Assembly: GCF_049801095.1 (NCBI RefSeq)
Contig: NZ_JBNAGH010000004.1
Span: 1-64,000, forward strand
DNA: 64,000 bases
Reading direction: 5' to 3'
DNA from: Dinoroseobacter sp049801095
GTDB taxonomy: Bacteria; Pseudomonadota; Alphaproteobacteria; Rhodobacterales; Rhodobacteraceae
Shown: positions 1 through 9,895 of the stretch, piece after piece
Position numbering within the stretch: the first letter of the stretch is position 1
Layout: each line of letters opens with the position of its first letter
Program-made: the position numbers and the translations under genes
The notes under the pieces: model-generated
The model's database searches: none
What the model saw: the letters and a program-made list of their open reading frames with translations, nothing else
What the model was told of the DNA's origin: nothing

Positions 1-1881
<1,881 letters not shown>

Positions 1882-1905
1882 GGGCACTCGGTTTTTGAAA
1901 CGCGG

Positions 1906-1937
1906 AAAGGCCGGTCCCTGACCGGCCTTTTCCTTTA
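1906..1937 (+). terminator. Rho-independent terminator after acs
   Basis: A perfect 10-bp stem (1906-1915 with 1921-1930) and a 5-base loop are followed by a T-rich tail. It separates acs from the convergent lipase gene. Confidence 0.85.
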
Positions 1938-1957
1938 TCCCTATCGGCGCAGATCCG

Positions 1958-3493
1958 TCAGACCAAGCCCCAGACATCGGCCTCACCCAGGCGGGCCAGA
2001 TCATTGAACTGGTCCAGCTCTGCCCGGTCGGTGACCACGCGCACATCCTCAAACCCGGTGGCAGCGATGCCTTGGTTGGTCAGGGCGACCAGCGCACCAA
2101 ATTCGTCCAGATCCGCCGCGTATTCCGCAGCATTGGCCTCGGTCAGGAGGAGAACAAGCGTATCAGTGCCCTCACCCGCGTCGAAATAGTCGAGATCCAC
2201 GCCATCCGCGCCGCCGATCAGAGACGCCTGATGGAAGATGAAAAGATCGTCCCCAGCCCCGCCATAGACACTGTCCGAGCCAAGCCCGTCGAGCAGCACA
2301 TCGGCGCCGTCATCACCATAGATCAGGTCATTGCCAGACCCGCCATGGACCACATCATCCCCGTCGCCGCCGCGCAGCACATCGCCTTCGGACCCACCTG
2401 AGAGGATATCCATCCCGGCCCCGCCGGAAATGTCATCCGTGCCATGCTCGCCAAAGACGATGTCATCGCCACCATTGACAGAGATGCGATCAGAGCCGCC
2501 GCTCGCCATGACCAGGTTCTGCTCATCGCCAAAGGTTTTGCGATTGCCGAACTCATTGCCCACATAGACCGTGCTGGTCAGGCTCGCCGCATGGAACGCG
2601 CCCAGCATGGCATGGACCACATCGGTCGGGTGACGCCCGTCGAGAAAGGCGATCTGATCCAGAGGGATATCTTCCACCGCCGGGTTGAAGATCGGATCCG
2701 TGCCCGAGGTGTCCAGCAGATAGGACTGCTCCAGCGGCGCGGTGATCCCGAAATTCAGTGGGTCCCGGGCAATGGCGCGTCCCATCGCCTCCATATGCAC
2801 GAAGACCGCGTTGATCCCCTCGCTCTGCAGCATGTCCACTGCGCGCTCGAGCTGATTGTTGTGATAGGCCAGAGAGTAGTTGCTCATGGGGGAGCGGAAG
2901 GGGCTGTCATAGTAGGTCGGCGCGAAATTCGCCGATGGCAGCCCGGTGATCACCACCTGCCCGACCCCTGCCGCATCCAGCGTCCGCGCGGCCTTGGTGA
3001 TCTCGCCGATGATCTCGGCCACATAGGCCTTGCTGTCCTCGATGTAGTTGGTAACGAGCCAGGGCTTGAACTCCGCATAGTCGTTCGAGCCGAAGGTCAG
3101 GGTCGCGCTGACCTGCGAAAGGTCCTCGCCGGCGCTGTCCGACAGAAAGCGCGCCACCTGCCCGGCAAGATCGATGCCCTGAGCCAGGAGCGGATCACTG
3201 CCCGGCACCTCGAGAAAACTGTCGAGCCGCAGCTCGTAGACCAGCTCCAGAAAGCTGCGATCCCCGATGGCGCGCGCGCCCGTGACGGCGTAGTTCAACT
3301 GGCTGTCCAGATCCAGGAACTGCGTCGCATAGTCGGAATAGACCAGACCATCCGAGTAGCGCTGGTTGTAGCCGAAACTGTCCCGCGGCAGGCTGATCGA
3401 GAGTGTGGAACTGGTCAAATTGTAGAAGTTGCCGTTATCGGTCAGGCTGTCCCCGAAATAGACCGCGGTCTGGTACTGATACTGCTCTGGCAT
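1958..3493 (-). CDS. Secreted GDSL/SGNH hydrolase with RTX calcium-binding repeats
   Basis: Predicted extracellular lipase/esterase of 511 residues. The N-terminal SGNH domain has block I FGDSLTDNG with the nucleophile Ser at about residue 16, block III FGSNDY, and block V DGRHPT supplying the Asp/His pair. Residues ~335-440 are glycine/aspartate-rich nonapeptide repeats (GGDGDDVVHGGSGND type) that bind calcium and mark type I secretion. There is no N-terminal signal peptide, as expected for such substrates. The start is supported by AAAGGAG a few bases upstream. The last 18 residues closely match those of the neighbouring paralogue, which suggests a shared secretion tail. No type I secretion system is encoded in this window. 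The substrate is unknown. Confidence 0.9.
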   Translation of the reverse strand: MPEQYQYQTAVYFGDSLTDNGNFYNLTSSTLSISLPRDSFGYNQRYSDGLVYSDYATQFLDLDSQLNYAVTGARAIGDRSFLELVYELRLDSFLEVPGSDPLLAQGIDLAGQVARFLSDSAGEDLSQVSATLTFGSNDYAEFKPWLVTNYIEDSKAYVAEIIGEITKAARTLDAAGVGQVVITGLPSANFAPTYYDSPFRSPMSNYSLAYHNNQLERAVDMLQSEGINAVFVHMEAMGRAIARDPLNFGITAPLEQSYLLDTSGTDPIFNPAVEDIPLDQIAFLDGRHPTDVVHAMLGAFHAASLTSTVYVGNEFGNRKTFGDEQNLVMASGGSDRISVNGGDDIVFGEHGTDDISGGAGMDILSGGSEGDVLRGGDGDDVVHGGSGNDLIYGDDGADVLLDGLGSDSVYGGAGDDLFIFHQASLIGGADGVDLDYFDAGEGTDTLVLLLTEANAAEYAADLDEFGALVALTNQGIAATGFEDVRVVTDRAELDQFNDLARLGEADVWGLV

Positions 3494-3883
3494 GATGCTC
3501 CTTTCACGCTTCTCCTGAGAGGACCGCGTCCGGTGAGTGACGACGCGAGCCCTCGGCCCCTGCGCACGGGCAGGTTGATCGGCACATCGTGGGTGCGCCG
3601 AGAAACTTTCGAAAACGTAAACACTTCCGCGCGGTCAAGCGGTGCCGTCGCGGCATGCCGCAACGGGACATACGCGTTCAGAACGCGCGCCCGGAGCTTG
3701 CTGGTGACATCGAGAGATTAAAAAAGAGTGTTCGTGCAGGAGGTTGCGAAGACCGCCCCCCTGAATCGCAAATCGGCCACGCGGAAACGTGGCCGACAAG
3801 ATCGGTCAGACGGGAAAATCCGCCCTATTTTATTGGGTTTTTACGCGGTTGCTGCAGAGCAACACTCCACGCGACCCGAGGCG
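3494..3883. other. 390-base intergenic spacer between the two GDSL-RTX genes
   Basis: This spacer holds the upstream region of the 1958-3493 gene and the downstream region of the 3884-5425 gene. I see one clear hairpin (3774-3795) and a short AT-rich stretch near 3825-3845. I found no convincing sigma-70 promoter, RNA gene or small ORF. Confidence 0.5.
3774..3795 (-). terminator. Candidate hairpin terminator of the second GDSL-RTX gene
   Basis: Perfect 8-bp stem (3774-3781 with 3788-3795) and a 6-base loop. On the minus strand it is followed only by a short ATTTG, so termination is plausible but not strong. Confidence 0.4.
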
Positions 3884-5425
3884 CTAGACCAGCGCCCAGA
3901 GATCCGCCTCCGCCAACCGTGCGAGATCGCCCATCTCTTCCACGAGCAGGTCTGCGTCGGGGTCCACAACGGCGGTGAAGTCTTCGACGCTGTCCAGGGT
4001 GATCCCGAGATCCGCGAAGGCCTGGGTCAGCCCGACCTGCGCGCTGGCCGCCCCGAAGGCATCAAGATCGGCTTGGGTTTCAAACAGCATGACGAGGAAG
4101 TCATCACCAAACCCGCCATCAAAGAGGTTGTCATCGACCCCGACCTCGCCGCCGATCAGCGTCTCCTGACGCCAGACGAAGATGTCGTCGCCGAACCCGC
4201 CCAGATGGGTGTCCGAACCCAGATGGTCCACATGGATGTCATTGCCGCGACCGCCGCGGGTCACATCATTGCCCGTGCCCCCCGTGAGGACATCATCATC
4301 CGCCCCGCCGATCAGCAGGTCGTCATCGGCGCCTCCGGAGAGGATATCGAGCCCCTGCCCGCCGATCAGCCGGTCTTCGCCCGCCTCGCCAAAGGCCGTA
4401 TCATCGCCCCCCCGCAGCGCGAGGATGTCTGCCCCAGCGCCCGCGAGCGCCAGATCCTGCGCCTCGCCGAGGAACCGCAAGCTGCCAAAGGCCGAGCCGA
4501 TGGTCACATCCTGGGTCAGGGACGCCGCATGGAAACTGCCCAGCACCCCGTGGATCGTATCCGTCGGGTGGACCGCATCATAGAACGCCACCTGGTTGAG
4601 CGAGAAATCATCCAGCGCCGGGTTCAGCACAGGGTTATCCGGATCATCATCCAGCACCACGAACTCATCGAAAGGCGCCGTGATGCCGAAATTCAGCGGA
4701 TCGTCCACGATCGTCTGGGTCATCGCCTGGATGTCCACATAGACCGCTTTGACGCCTTCGGATTGCAGCTCCTCCACCGTGGCTTGCAGGCGATTGTTGT
4801 GCAGGCTCAGAACGAGATCAGCTACCGGGGCAAGTTGTGGATCCGAGCGGACCGCCGGGAAGTACTCGCCGGATGGCAACGCGTTGATGACGATCTGCCC
4901 TACACCCGCATCCACGAGACTGCGCGCGGCGGCCTCGGTGGCATCGGTGATCTCACGCATCAGGGCCAGCCCTTCGAGCACCAGCGCATCGGGCGAGGAC
5001 GGATCGAAGTTCAGATAGTCATTGGCCCCGATGAAGACGGTGGCGCTGCTGTCGGAGCGGTCCTGCCCATCGGTCTCTGCCAAGTAGCGGTCGATCTGCG
5101 CGCTCAGGTTGATGTCGAAATCAAGCGCCGGGTCATCCAGGGGAACGGTGAGGAAATCCTCGACATCGTTCTCGATGACCAGATCGCGCAGGGTCAACTC
5201 ACCCAATGCGCGCGCGCCGCCGATCCCGAAATTCTGCTCGGTCGCGACACCCAGAAGCTCCGCAGAATACTCTGCAAAGACGAGCCCATTGCTGAAGCGC
5301 ATGTTGTAGCCAGCGGCCTCGACGGGCACGCCCACCGTGCCGATCTCGGAGGTCAACTCAAAGAGATTGCCGTCATCGGTCAGGCTATCCCCGAAAAAAA
5401 CTGCAGTCGTAAAGTCGTAACTCAT
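3884..5425 (-). CDS. Secreted GDSL/SGNH hydrolase with RTX repeats, paralogue of 1958-3493
   Basis: 513-residue paralogue with the same architecture. FFGDSLTDDG contains the nucleophile at about Ser14, followed by block III FIGANDY, block V DAVHPTD, and glycine/aspartate nonapeptide repeats over roughly residues 340-430. I placed the start at 5425 because GGGAGAGG sits just upstream and the encoded MSYDFTTAVFFGDSL aligns with the paralogue; the frame stays open 30 codons further upstream. The C-terminus DLARLAEADLWALV nearly repeats the paralogue's DLARLGEADVWGLV. The pair probably arose by tandem duplication and uses the same type I exporter encoded elsewhere. Substrate not inferable. Confidence 0.9.
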   Translation of the reverse strand: MSYDFTTAVFFGDSLTDDGNLFELTSEIGTVGVPVEAAGYNMRFSNGLVFAEYSAELLGVATEQNFGIGGARALGELTLRDLVIENDVEDFLTVPLDDPALDFDINLSAQIDRYLAETDGQDRSDSSATVFIGANDYLNFDPSSPDALVLEGLALMREITDATEAAARSLVDAGVGQIVINALPSGEYFPAVRSDPQLAPVADLVLSLHNNRLQATVEELQSEGVKAVYVDIQAMTQTIVDDPLNFGITAPFDEFVVLDDDPDNPVLNPALDDFSLNQVAFYDAVHPTDTIHGVLGSFHAASLTQDVTIGSAFGSLRFLGEAQDLALAGAGADILALRGGDDTAFGEAGEDRLIGGQGLDILSGGADDDLLIGGADDDVLTGGTGNDVTRGGRGNDIHVDHLGSDTHLGGFGDDIFVWRQETLIGGEVGVDDNLFDGGFGDDFLVMLFETQADLDAFGAASAQVGLTQAFADLGITLDSVEDFTAVVDPDADLLVEEMGDLARLAEADLWALV

Positions 5426-5694
5426 TGTAGCGGGCCTCTCCCTGTCGTTGGGCACAGCCTCTCCGGGGCCGGCTCTCACCCAAATGACATAGCCCTCCAG
5501 CCCCTGATCTGCCAATCCTTATCCCCCCTTAGCCTTCCGGTTTGCCGCAAGGTCACAACGCGCGGGCCCGGGCGCGAAAACACCGGTCCGGCCCTTTCCT
5601 CGGGCGCGGGGCTCACGTATAGGGAGGGTCAGAGCGCCGGAGGGACGCGATTTCAGACCTCTCCGGACGGATATTTCGAAGAACCGAGGACGGC

Positions 5695-6192
5695 ATGACC
5701 AACAAGTCCCATGACGATGATGTGGCCTTCATCAAGGCACTTGCAGAGTTGCTGCGCGACAATGATCTGACCGAATTGCAGGTCAAACGGGACTATGGCG
5801 AAGATGACAGCCTGAATGTGCGGGTCTCGCGCCAGACCGCCACGGTGGCAGCCCCCGTTATGGCGCCCGTGCCCGCCGCCGCACCCGCGGCCATCCCGGC
5901 GCCCGCCGCCGAGGCACCGGCCGCTGCGGCCGCGGCCCCAGCGGATCCGGCGCAGGATCCCAATGCTCTGACCTCGCCCATGGTGGGCACCGCCTATCTG
6001 CAGCCCGAGCCCGGTGCGGCCTCCTTCGTGAGCCCCGGCGATACGGTCAAGGAAGGCCAGACCGTTCTGATCATCGAAGCCATGAAGACCATGAACCAGA
6101 TCGCCGCGCCGAAATCCGGCAAGGTCACGCGGATCTTCGTCGAAGACGGGACGCCCGTGGAGTTTGGGCAGCCCCTGATGGTCATCGAGTAA
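5695..6192 (+). CDS. accB: Biotin carboxyl carrier protein of acetyl-CoA carboxylase
   Basis: 165-residue carrier subunit that holds the biotin carboxylated by AccC and delivers it to the carboxyltransferase in fatty acid synthesis. The C-terminal biotinyl domain starts around residue 93 and contains the biotinylation motif EAMKTMN, with the acceptor Lys at about residue 131. It is preceded by an Ala/Pro-rich flexible linker (residues ~50-90), and the N-terminal helix region is typical of AccB. accC follows after 9 bases in the same operon. Confidence 0.97.
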   Translation: MTNKSHDDDVAFIKALAELLRDNDLTELQVKRDYGEDDSLNVRVSRQTATVAAPVMAPVPAAAPAAIPAPAAEAPAAAAAAPADPAQDPNALTSPMVGTAYLQPEPGAASFVSPGDTVKEGQTVLIIEAMKTMNQIAAPKSGKVTRIFVEDGTPVEFGQPLMVIE

Positions 6193-6201
6193 GGCCGGGC
6201 G

Positions 6202-7548
6202 ATGTTTTCCAAGATCCTGATTGCCAATCGGGGCGAGATCGCCCTGCGTGTGATCCGTGCCTGCCGCGAGCTGGGTATTCAATCGGTGGCCGTGCATTCC
6301 ACCGCCGATAGCGACGCGATGCATGTGCGCATGGCCGACGAAGCGGTGTGCATCGGGCCAGCCCCCAGTCCGCAGAGCTACCTGTCGATCCCGGCGATCA
6401 TCTCGGCCTGCGAGATCACGGGCGCCGAGGCGATCCACCCAGGCTATGGTTTTCTGTCGGAGAACGCGAATTTCGTGCAGATCGTGCAGGATCACGACCT
6501 GACTTTCATTGGCCCGACCGCAGATCACATCCGGGTCATGGGCGACAAGATCACCGCCAAGAAGACGATGATCGATCTCGGAGTGCCCTGCGTGCCAGGC
6601 TCTGATGGTGGCGTGCCGGATCTTGCGAGCGCGCGCAAGGTGGCCGCCGACATGGGCTATCCGGTGATCATCAAGGCCACCGCGGGCGGCGGCGGGCGCG
6701 GTATGAAGCTCGCCAAGACCGCCGAGGATCTGGACGAAGCATTTCAGACCGCCCGGGCCGAAGGCAAGGCCGCCTTCGGCAATGACGAGGTCTATATCGA
6801 GAAATATCTCGGCACCCCGCGCCATATCGAGGTGCAGGTGTTCGGCGACGGCAAGGGCCGCGCGGTCCATCTGGGCGAGCGCGACTGCTCGCTCCAGCGG
6901 CGCCACCAGAAGGTGTTCGAGGAAGCCCCGAGCCCGGTGATCGATCCTGAGACCCGCGCGCGGATCGGCAAGACCTGTGCCGAGGCCGTGGCCCGGATCA
7001 ACTATGCAGGCGCGGGCACCATCGAATTCCTCTATGAGAATGGCGAGTTCTATTTCATCGAGATGAACACCCGTCTGCAGGTGGAGCATCCGGTGACCGA
7101 GGCGATCTTCGGGGTCGATCTCGTGAAGGAGCAGATCCGCGTCGCCGCGGGCTATCCCATGACCTTCCAGCAGGAAAATCTGACTGTGCGGGGCCATGCG
7201 ATCGAAGTGCGGATCAATGCCGAGAAGGTCCCTGCCTTCACCCCCTGCCCGGGCAAGGTCACGACCTTCCACACGCCCGGCGGTCTCGGGGTGCGGATGG
7301 ATTCCGCGCTCTATGGTGGCTACTCCATCCCGCCCTACTACGACAGCCTGATCGGCAAGCTGATCGTCTTGTCCCAGGACCGGCCCGCGGCACTTGCGCG
7401 GCTCAACCGGGCGCTTGGCGAATTGATCGTGGATGGGATCGACACAACCGTGCCGCTCTTTCATGCGCTTTTGCGCGAAGAGGCCGTGCTCACCGGGGAT
7501 TATACCATCCACTGGCTCGAGGAATGGCTGGAGACAGCCGAGCTCTGA
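6202..7548 (+). CDS. accC: Biotin carboxylase subunit of acetyl-CoA carboxylase
   Basis: 448-residue ATP-grasp enzyme that carboxylates AccB-bound biotin with bicarbonate and ATP. It opens with MFSKILIANRGEIALR. The glycine-rich ATP lid KATAGGGGRGMK lies near residue 155 and the catalytic block EMNTRLQVEHPVTE near 287. Length is that of the family. It forms an operon with accB and probably reads on into aat. Confidence 0.98.
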   Translation: MFSKILIANRGEIALRVIRACRELGIQSVAVHSTADSDAMHVRMADEAVCIGPAPSPQSYLSIPAIISACEITGAEAIHPGYGFLSENANFVQIVQDHDLTFIGPTADHIRVMGDKITAKKTMIDLGVPCVPGSDGGVPDLASARKVAADMGYPVIIKATAGGGGRGMKLAKTAEDLDEAFQTARAEGKAAFGNDEVYIEKYLGTPRHIEVQVFGDGKGRAVHLGERDCSLQRRHQKVFEEAPSPVIDPETRARIGKTCAEAVARINYAGAGTIEFLYENGEFYFIEMNTRLQVEHPVTEAIFGVDLVKEQIRVAAGYPMTFQQENLTVRGHAIEVRINAEKVPAFTPCPGKVTTFHTPGGLGVRMDSALYGGYSIPPYYDSLIGKLIVLSQDRPAALARLNRALGELIVDGIDTTVPLFHALLREEAVLTGDYTIHWLEEWLETAEL

Positions 7549-7691
7549 CGCCCGCTGCCGCTCGCCTTTTCAGAATTTGCACAGGTCCTGCCCATGGGTG
7601 GGGCCTTTGTGGCACCGGGGCACCGCCGGGCCAGCGGACCGGGTGCGGGGTGCTGGACCCGCGCGCGCTACAAGCCTAGGTTGTAGGCACC

Positions 7692-8342
7692 ATGGCCCAC
7701 GACATGTTTCCTCCTCCTCCGCCACCGCTGACGCCGGACCTGCTCCTGCGCGGTTACATGGCCGGGATCTTTCCCATGGCTGAGGGGCGTGCGGATGACG
7801 AAGTGTTCTGGGTCGATCCCCGCCAACGCGGGGTGCTGCCGCTCGCGGAGGTTCATGTCTCGCGCAAGCTTGCGCGGCTGATGCGGCGAACAGAATGGCG
7901 CGTGACCCTGAACCGGGACTTCATCGGCGTACTGGAGGGCTGCGCCGATCGCGACGAGACCTGGATCAACGATCAGATTTTCGAGGCCTATACGGATCTG
8001 CATGAGATGGGCCATGCCCATGCGCTGGAACTGTGGGACGGTGCGGAGCTGATCGGCGGGGTCTACGGCGTGGCCATTGGCGGCGCGTTCTTTGGCGAGA
8101 GCATGTTTTCCCGCGCACCGAGCGCGTCGAAAGTGGCCCTGGTCGCGCTCTGTGCCCATTTGCGGGCCTGCGGTTTCACCCTGTTCGACACGCAGTTCGT
8201 GACCCCGCATCTGGCGGGCATGGGCGCGATGGAGATCCCGCGCGAGACCTATCGCGCGCGTCTGCGCGAGGCTTTGTCGGTGGATGCGGATATCCGGCGC
8301 TGCGCCCTGCCGCCCGATCCAGCGGACAGTCTCACGCGCTGA
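7692..8342 (+). CDS. aat: Leucyl/phenylalanyl-tRNA-protein transferase
   Basis: 216-residue cytoplasmic aminoacyl transferase of the N-degron pathway. It moves Leu or Phe from tRNA to proteins with N-terminal Lys or Arg, marking them for ClpAP. Family signatures are GYMAGIFPMAEG near residue 22, WVDPRQRGVLPL near 37, GGVYGVAIGGAFFGESMFS near 117, and DTQFVTPHLAGMGA near 167. It follows accC at 143 bases and ends 6 bases before the convergent DUF2155 gene. Confidence 0.95.
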   Translation: MAHDMFPPPPPPLTPDLLLRGYMAGIFPMAEGRADDEVFWVDPRQRGVLPLAEVHVSRKLARLMRRTEWRVTLNRDFIGVLEGCADRDETWINDQIFEAYTDLHEMGHAHALELWDGAELIGGVYGVAIGGAFFGESMFSRAPSASKVALVALCAHLRACGFTLFDTQFVTPHLAGMGAMEIPRETYRARLREALSVDADIRRCALPPDPADSLTR

Positions 8343-8348
8343 GCCGTG

Positions 8349-8885
8349 TCAGGGCCGTGCCGGCGGGCGCGGCGATTGCAGCCCGGCCTGTACCTCAGGC
8401 GTCTGCACCCCGCCCGGCAGACGACAGCGGATCGCCCAGACATCATAGCGATGATGGTCGAGCGCCGCGAGCGCGGGCGAAGACGCGATCATCCAGCCAT
8501 CATAGAGCAGTCCGGGACGTCCCTGTTCCGAGATCCGAAGTTGGACGAACGCATCCGAGGAGGGGTTTTCCTCAGGATACCGGCATTCGATCATGGCGAC
8601 CTGCAACCGTCCGCTGGCACGGGTTTCCCCGGATTGCAGCTCCAGCGTTTCAACCCGCCCGGTGGTCTTGTCGAGCACGCGGACAAACCCGGCCTCGGCA
8701 TCGGTGACCCGCTGCTCCTGCTCAAAGGTCTGGAACTCTTCATCCTTGAGGCTCAGCGCGCCGCCAAAGCCATCCTCGGCGCGCTCTTCCAGCTCATCGA
8801 GGGGCGAAACGATGATCGCATCCTGCTGGGCCGCGGCCGCGCAACCGACCCAGAGCAATGCCAGGGGCAGCGCGAGCCGGATCAC
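8349..8885 (-). CDS. DUF2155 domain-containing exported protein
   Basis: 178-residue protein with an N-terminal signal peptide (hydrophobic segment over residues ~3-19, cleavage expected after the Ala run). It matches the DUF2155 family by the block KTTGRVETLELQSGE and the following LQVAMIECRYPEEN, GWMIASSPALAALDHHRYDVW and a final cysteine. Probably periplasmic; function unknown. It overlaps the upstream mlaD-like gene by 4 bases, so the two are translationally coupled and may act together at the envelope. Confidence 0.88.
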   Translation of the reverse strand: MIRLALPLALLWVGCAAAAQQDAIIVSPLDELEERAEDGFGGALSLKDEEFQTFEQEQRVTDAEAGFVRVLDKTTGRVETLELQSGETRASGRLQVAMIECRYPEENPSSDAFVQLRISEQGRPGLLYDGWMIASSPALAALDHHRYDVWAIRCRLPGGVQTPEVQAGLQSPRPPARP

Positions 8886-9334
8886 GAGTCGTCCCCGCCC
8901 GAGCCCACGAATTTCATCAGGAGCGACACGAGGCTGACGGAGCCCTGGGTGGACGTGAACTCATCGCCTTCGGCCAGCACAAAGGGCGAGCCGCCGGGCA
9001 GGATCTCGACGAAATTGCCTCCGAGCAGGCCTTCGGACGAGACCGAGATCGCGCTGTCATCGGGGATTTCGATATTGCTGGCCACGGAGATGGTCGTGTC
9101 AGCCCGGAATGTATCCGGGTTGAGATCGATGCCAGTCACCGTGCCGACCTTCACGCCCGCAAGTCGCACATCCGTGCCGACAGAGATCCCGTCCGCGGTG
9201 CGGAAGCTCGCGGTGAGCGGATAGCCCCCGCCACTGCCCGAGACGCCGGTCGAGCTGCCGACAAAGGCCAAAAACCCCAGAGCGACGGCCAGAACGGCCC
9301 CGCCCACGAGAACTTCAGTTGGTGTATGCGACAT
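8882..9334 (-). CDS. mlaD: MlaD-family phospholipid transport substrate-binding protein
   Basis: 150-residue MCE protein. One N-terminal membrane anchor (residues ~8-26) is followed by an MCE domain with the characteristic YPLTASFRTADGISVGTDVRLAGVKVGTV-type start and the GGNFVEILPGG strand. MlaD proteins form a hexameric ring on the MlaFEDB transporter that moves phospholipids between the membranes. The MlaE and MlaF partners are not in the window. It is encoded between the NDUFA12 and DUF2155 genes on the same strand. Confidence 0.9.
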   Translation of the reverse strand: MSHTPTEVLVGGAVLAVALGFLAFVGSSTGVSGSGGGYPLTASFRTADGISVGTDVRLAGVKVGTVTGIDLNPDTFRADTTISVASNIEIPDDSAISVSSEGLLGGNFVEILPGGSPFVLAEGDEFTSTQGSVSLVSLLMKFVGSGGDDS

Positions 9335-9416
9335 GCCTGTCTGCGATCCCGTTGCGCGGCGTGCGCCCCCATCGGGACGTCACGCGGTTGTGGTTCGCGC
9401 GCATCTTACAGGCAGT

Positions 9417-9791
9417 TTATTCCGGCTGCCATGCCTCATAGTCGGCACGCTCCGCAGGAGCGGCGCGCCGCAGAGACCCCGAAGGCGCATAAGCGAGCGG
9501 AGTGCCTGTGAGGTTTTCCTCATGGGGCTTTTCCCAGGGCTTGTGCGGCAGCGGATTGTCCGTGGGCGGCTCAGCCCAGGTGAAATGCAGCCAGCCATGC
9601 CAGTCTGGAGACACACGGCTCGCCTCAACCTCACCATTATAGATGACCCAGCGCCGCTTGCCGTCCTTGGACTGGTAGAACACGTTGCCAGCCTCGTCCT
9701 CGCCCACCTTCTCGCCATTGCGATTGGTCCACAGGCGCATGCCCAGGGTTTCGGCATTCCACCAGGTGATGAGTTGCAGCAGGAACTTCAT
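9417..9791 (-). CDS. NDUFA12-family accessory subunit of NADH:ubiquinone oxidoreductase
   Basis: 124-residue protein of the NDUFA12/B17.2 family, an accessory subunit of alphaproteobacterial and mitochondrial complex I. Family blocks are TLGMRLWTNRNGEKVGEDEAGN cut short here, YQSKDGKRRWVIYNGEVEAS and the WHGWLH / KPWEKPHEENLTGT segment. I chose the ATG at 9791 because the protein then begins at the usual family start (MKFLLQLITWWN). The open frame continues 114 codons upstream into low-complexity sequence that does not belong. Same strand and order as the MlaD and DUF2155 genes. Confidence 0.92.
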   Translation of the reverse strand: MKFLLQLITWWNAETLGMRLWTNRNGEKVGEDEAGNVFYQSKDGKRRWVIYNGEVEASRVSPDWHGWLHFTWAEPPTDNPLPHKPWEKPHEENLTGTPLAYAPSGSLRRAAPAERADYEAWQPE

Positions 9792-9895
9792 AAAGGCCTC
9801 CGGTCCGGATGGCCCAGATATGGCCGATTGCGCGCGCGGCGTCCAGCGACATGCGGACGCGGGGGCGCGGGAAACGGAGGTGCCGGGCGTGCGTA

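Noticed and set aside
3728..5698. 656-codon plus-strand open frame antisense to the second GDSL-RTX gene (and the similar 2444-3721 frame)
   Set aside because: They mirror RTX repeats on the other strand, lack ribosome-binding sites and family features; such long shadows are expected in GC-rich DNA.
5653..7512. 619-codon minus-strand frame antisense to accB/accC
   Set aside because: It covers two certain genes, is His/Gly/Arg-rich and shows no domain.
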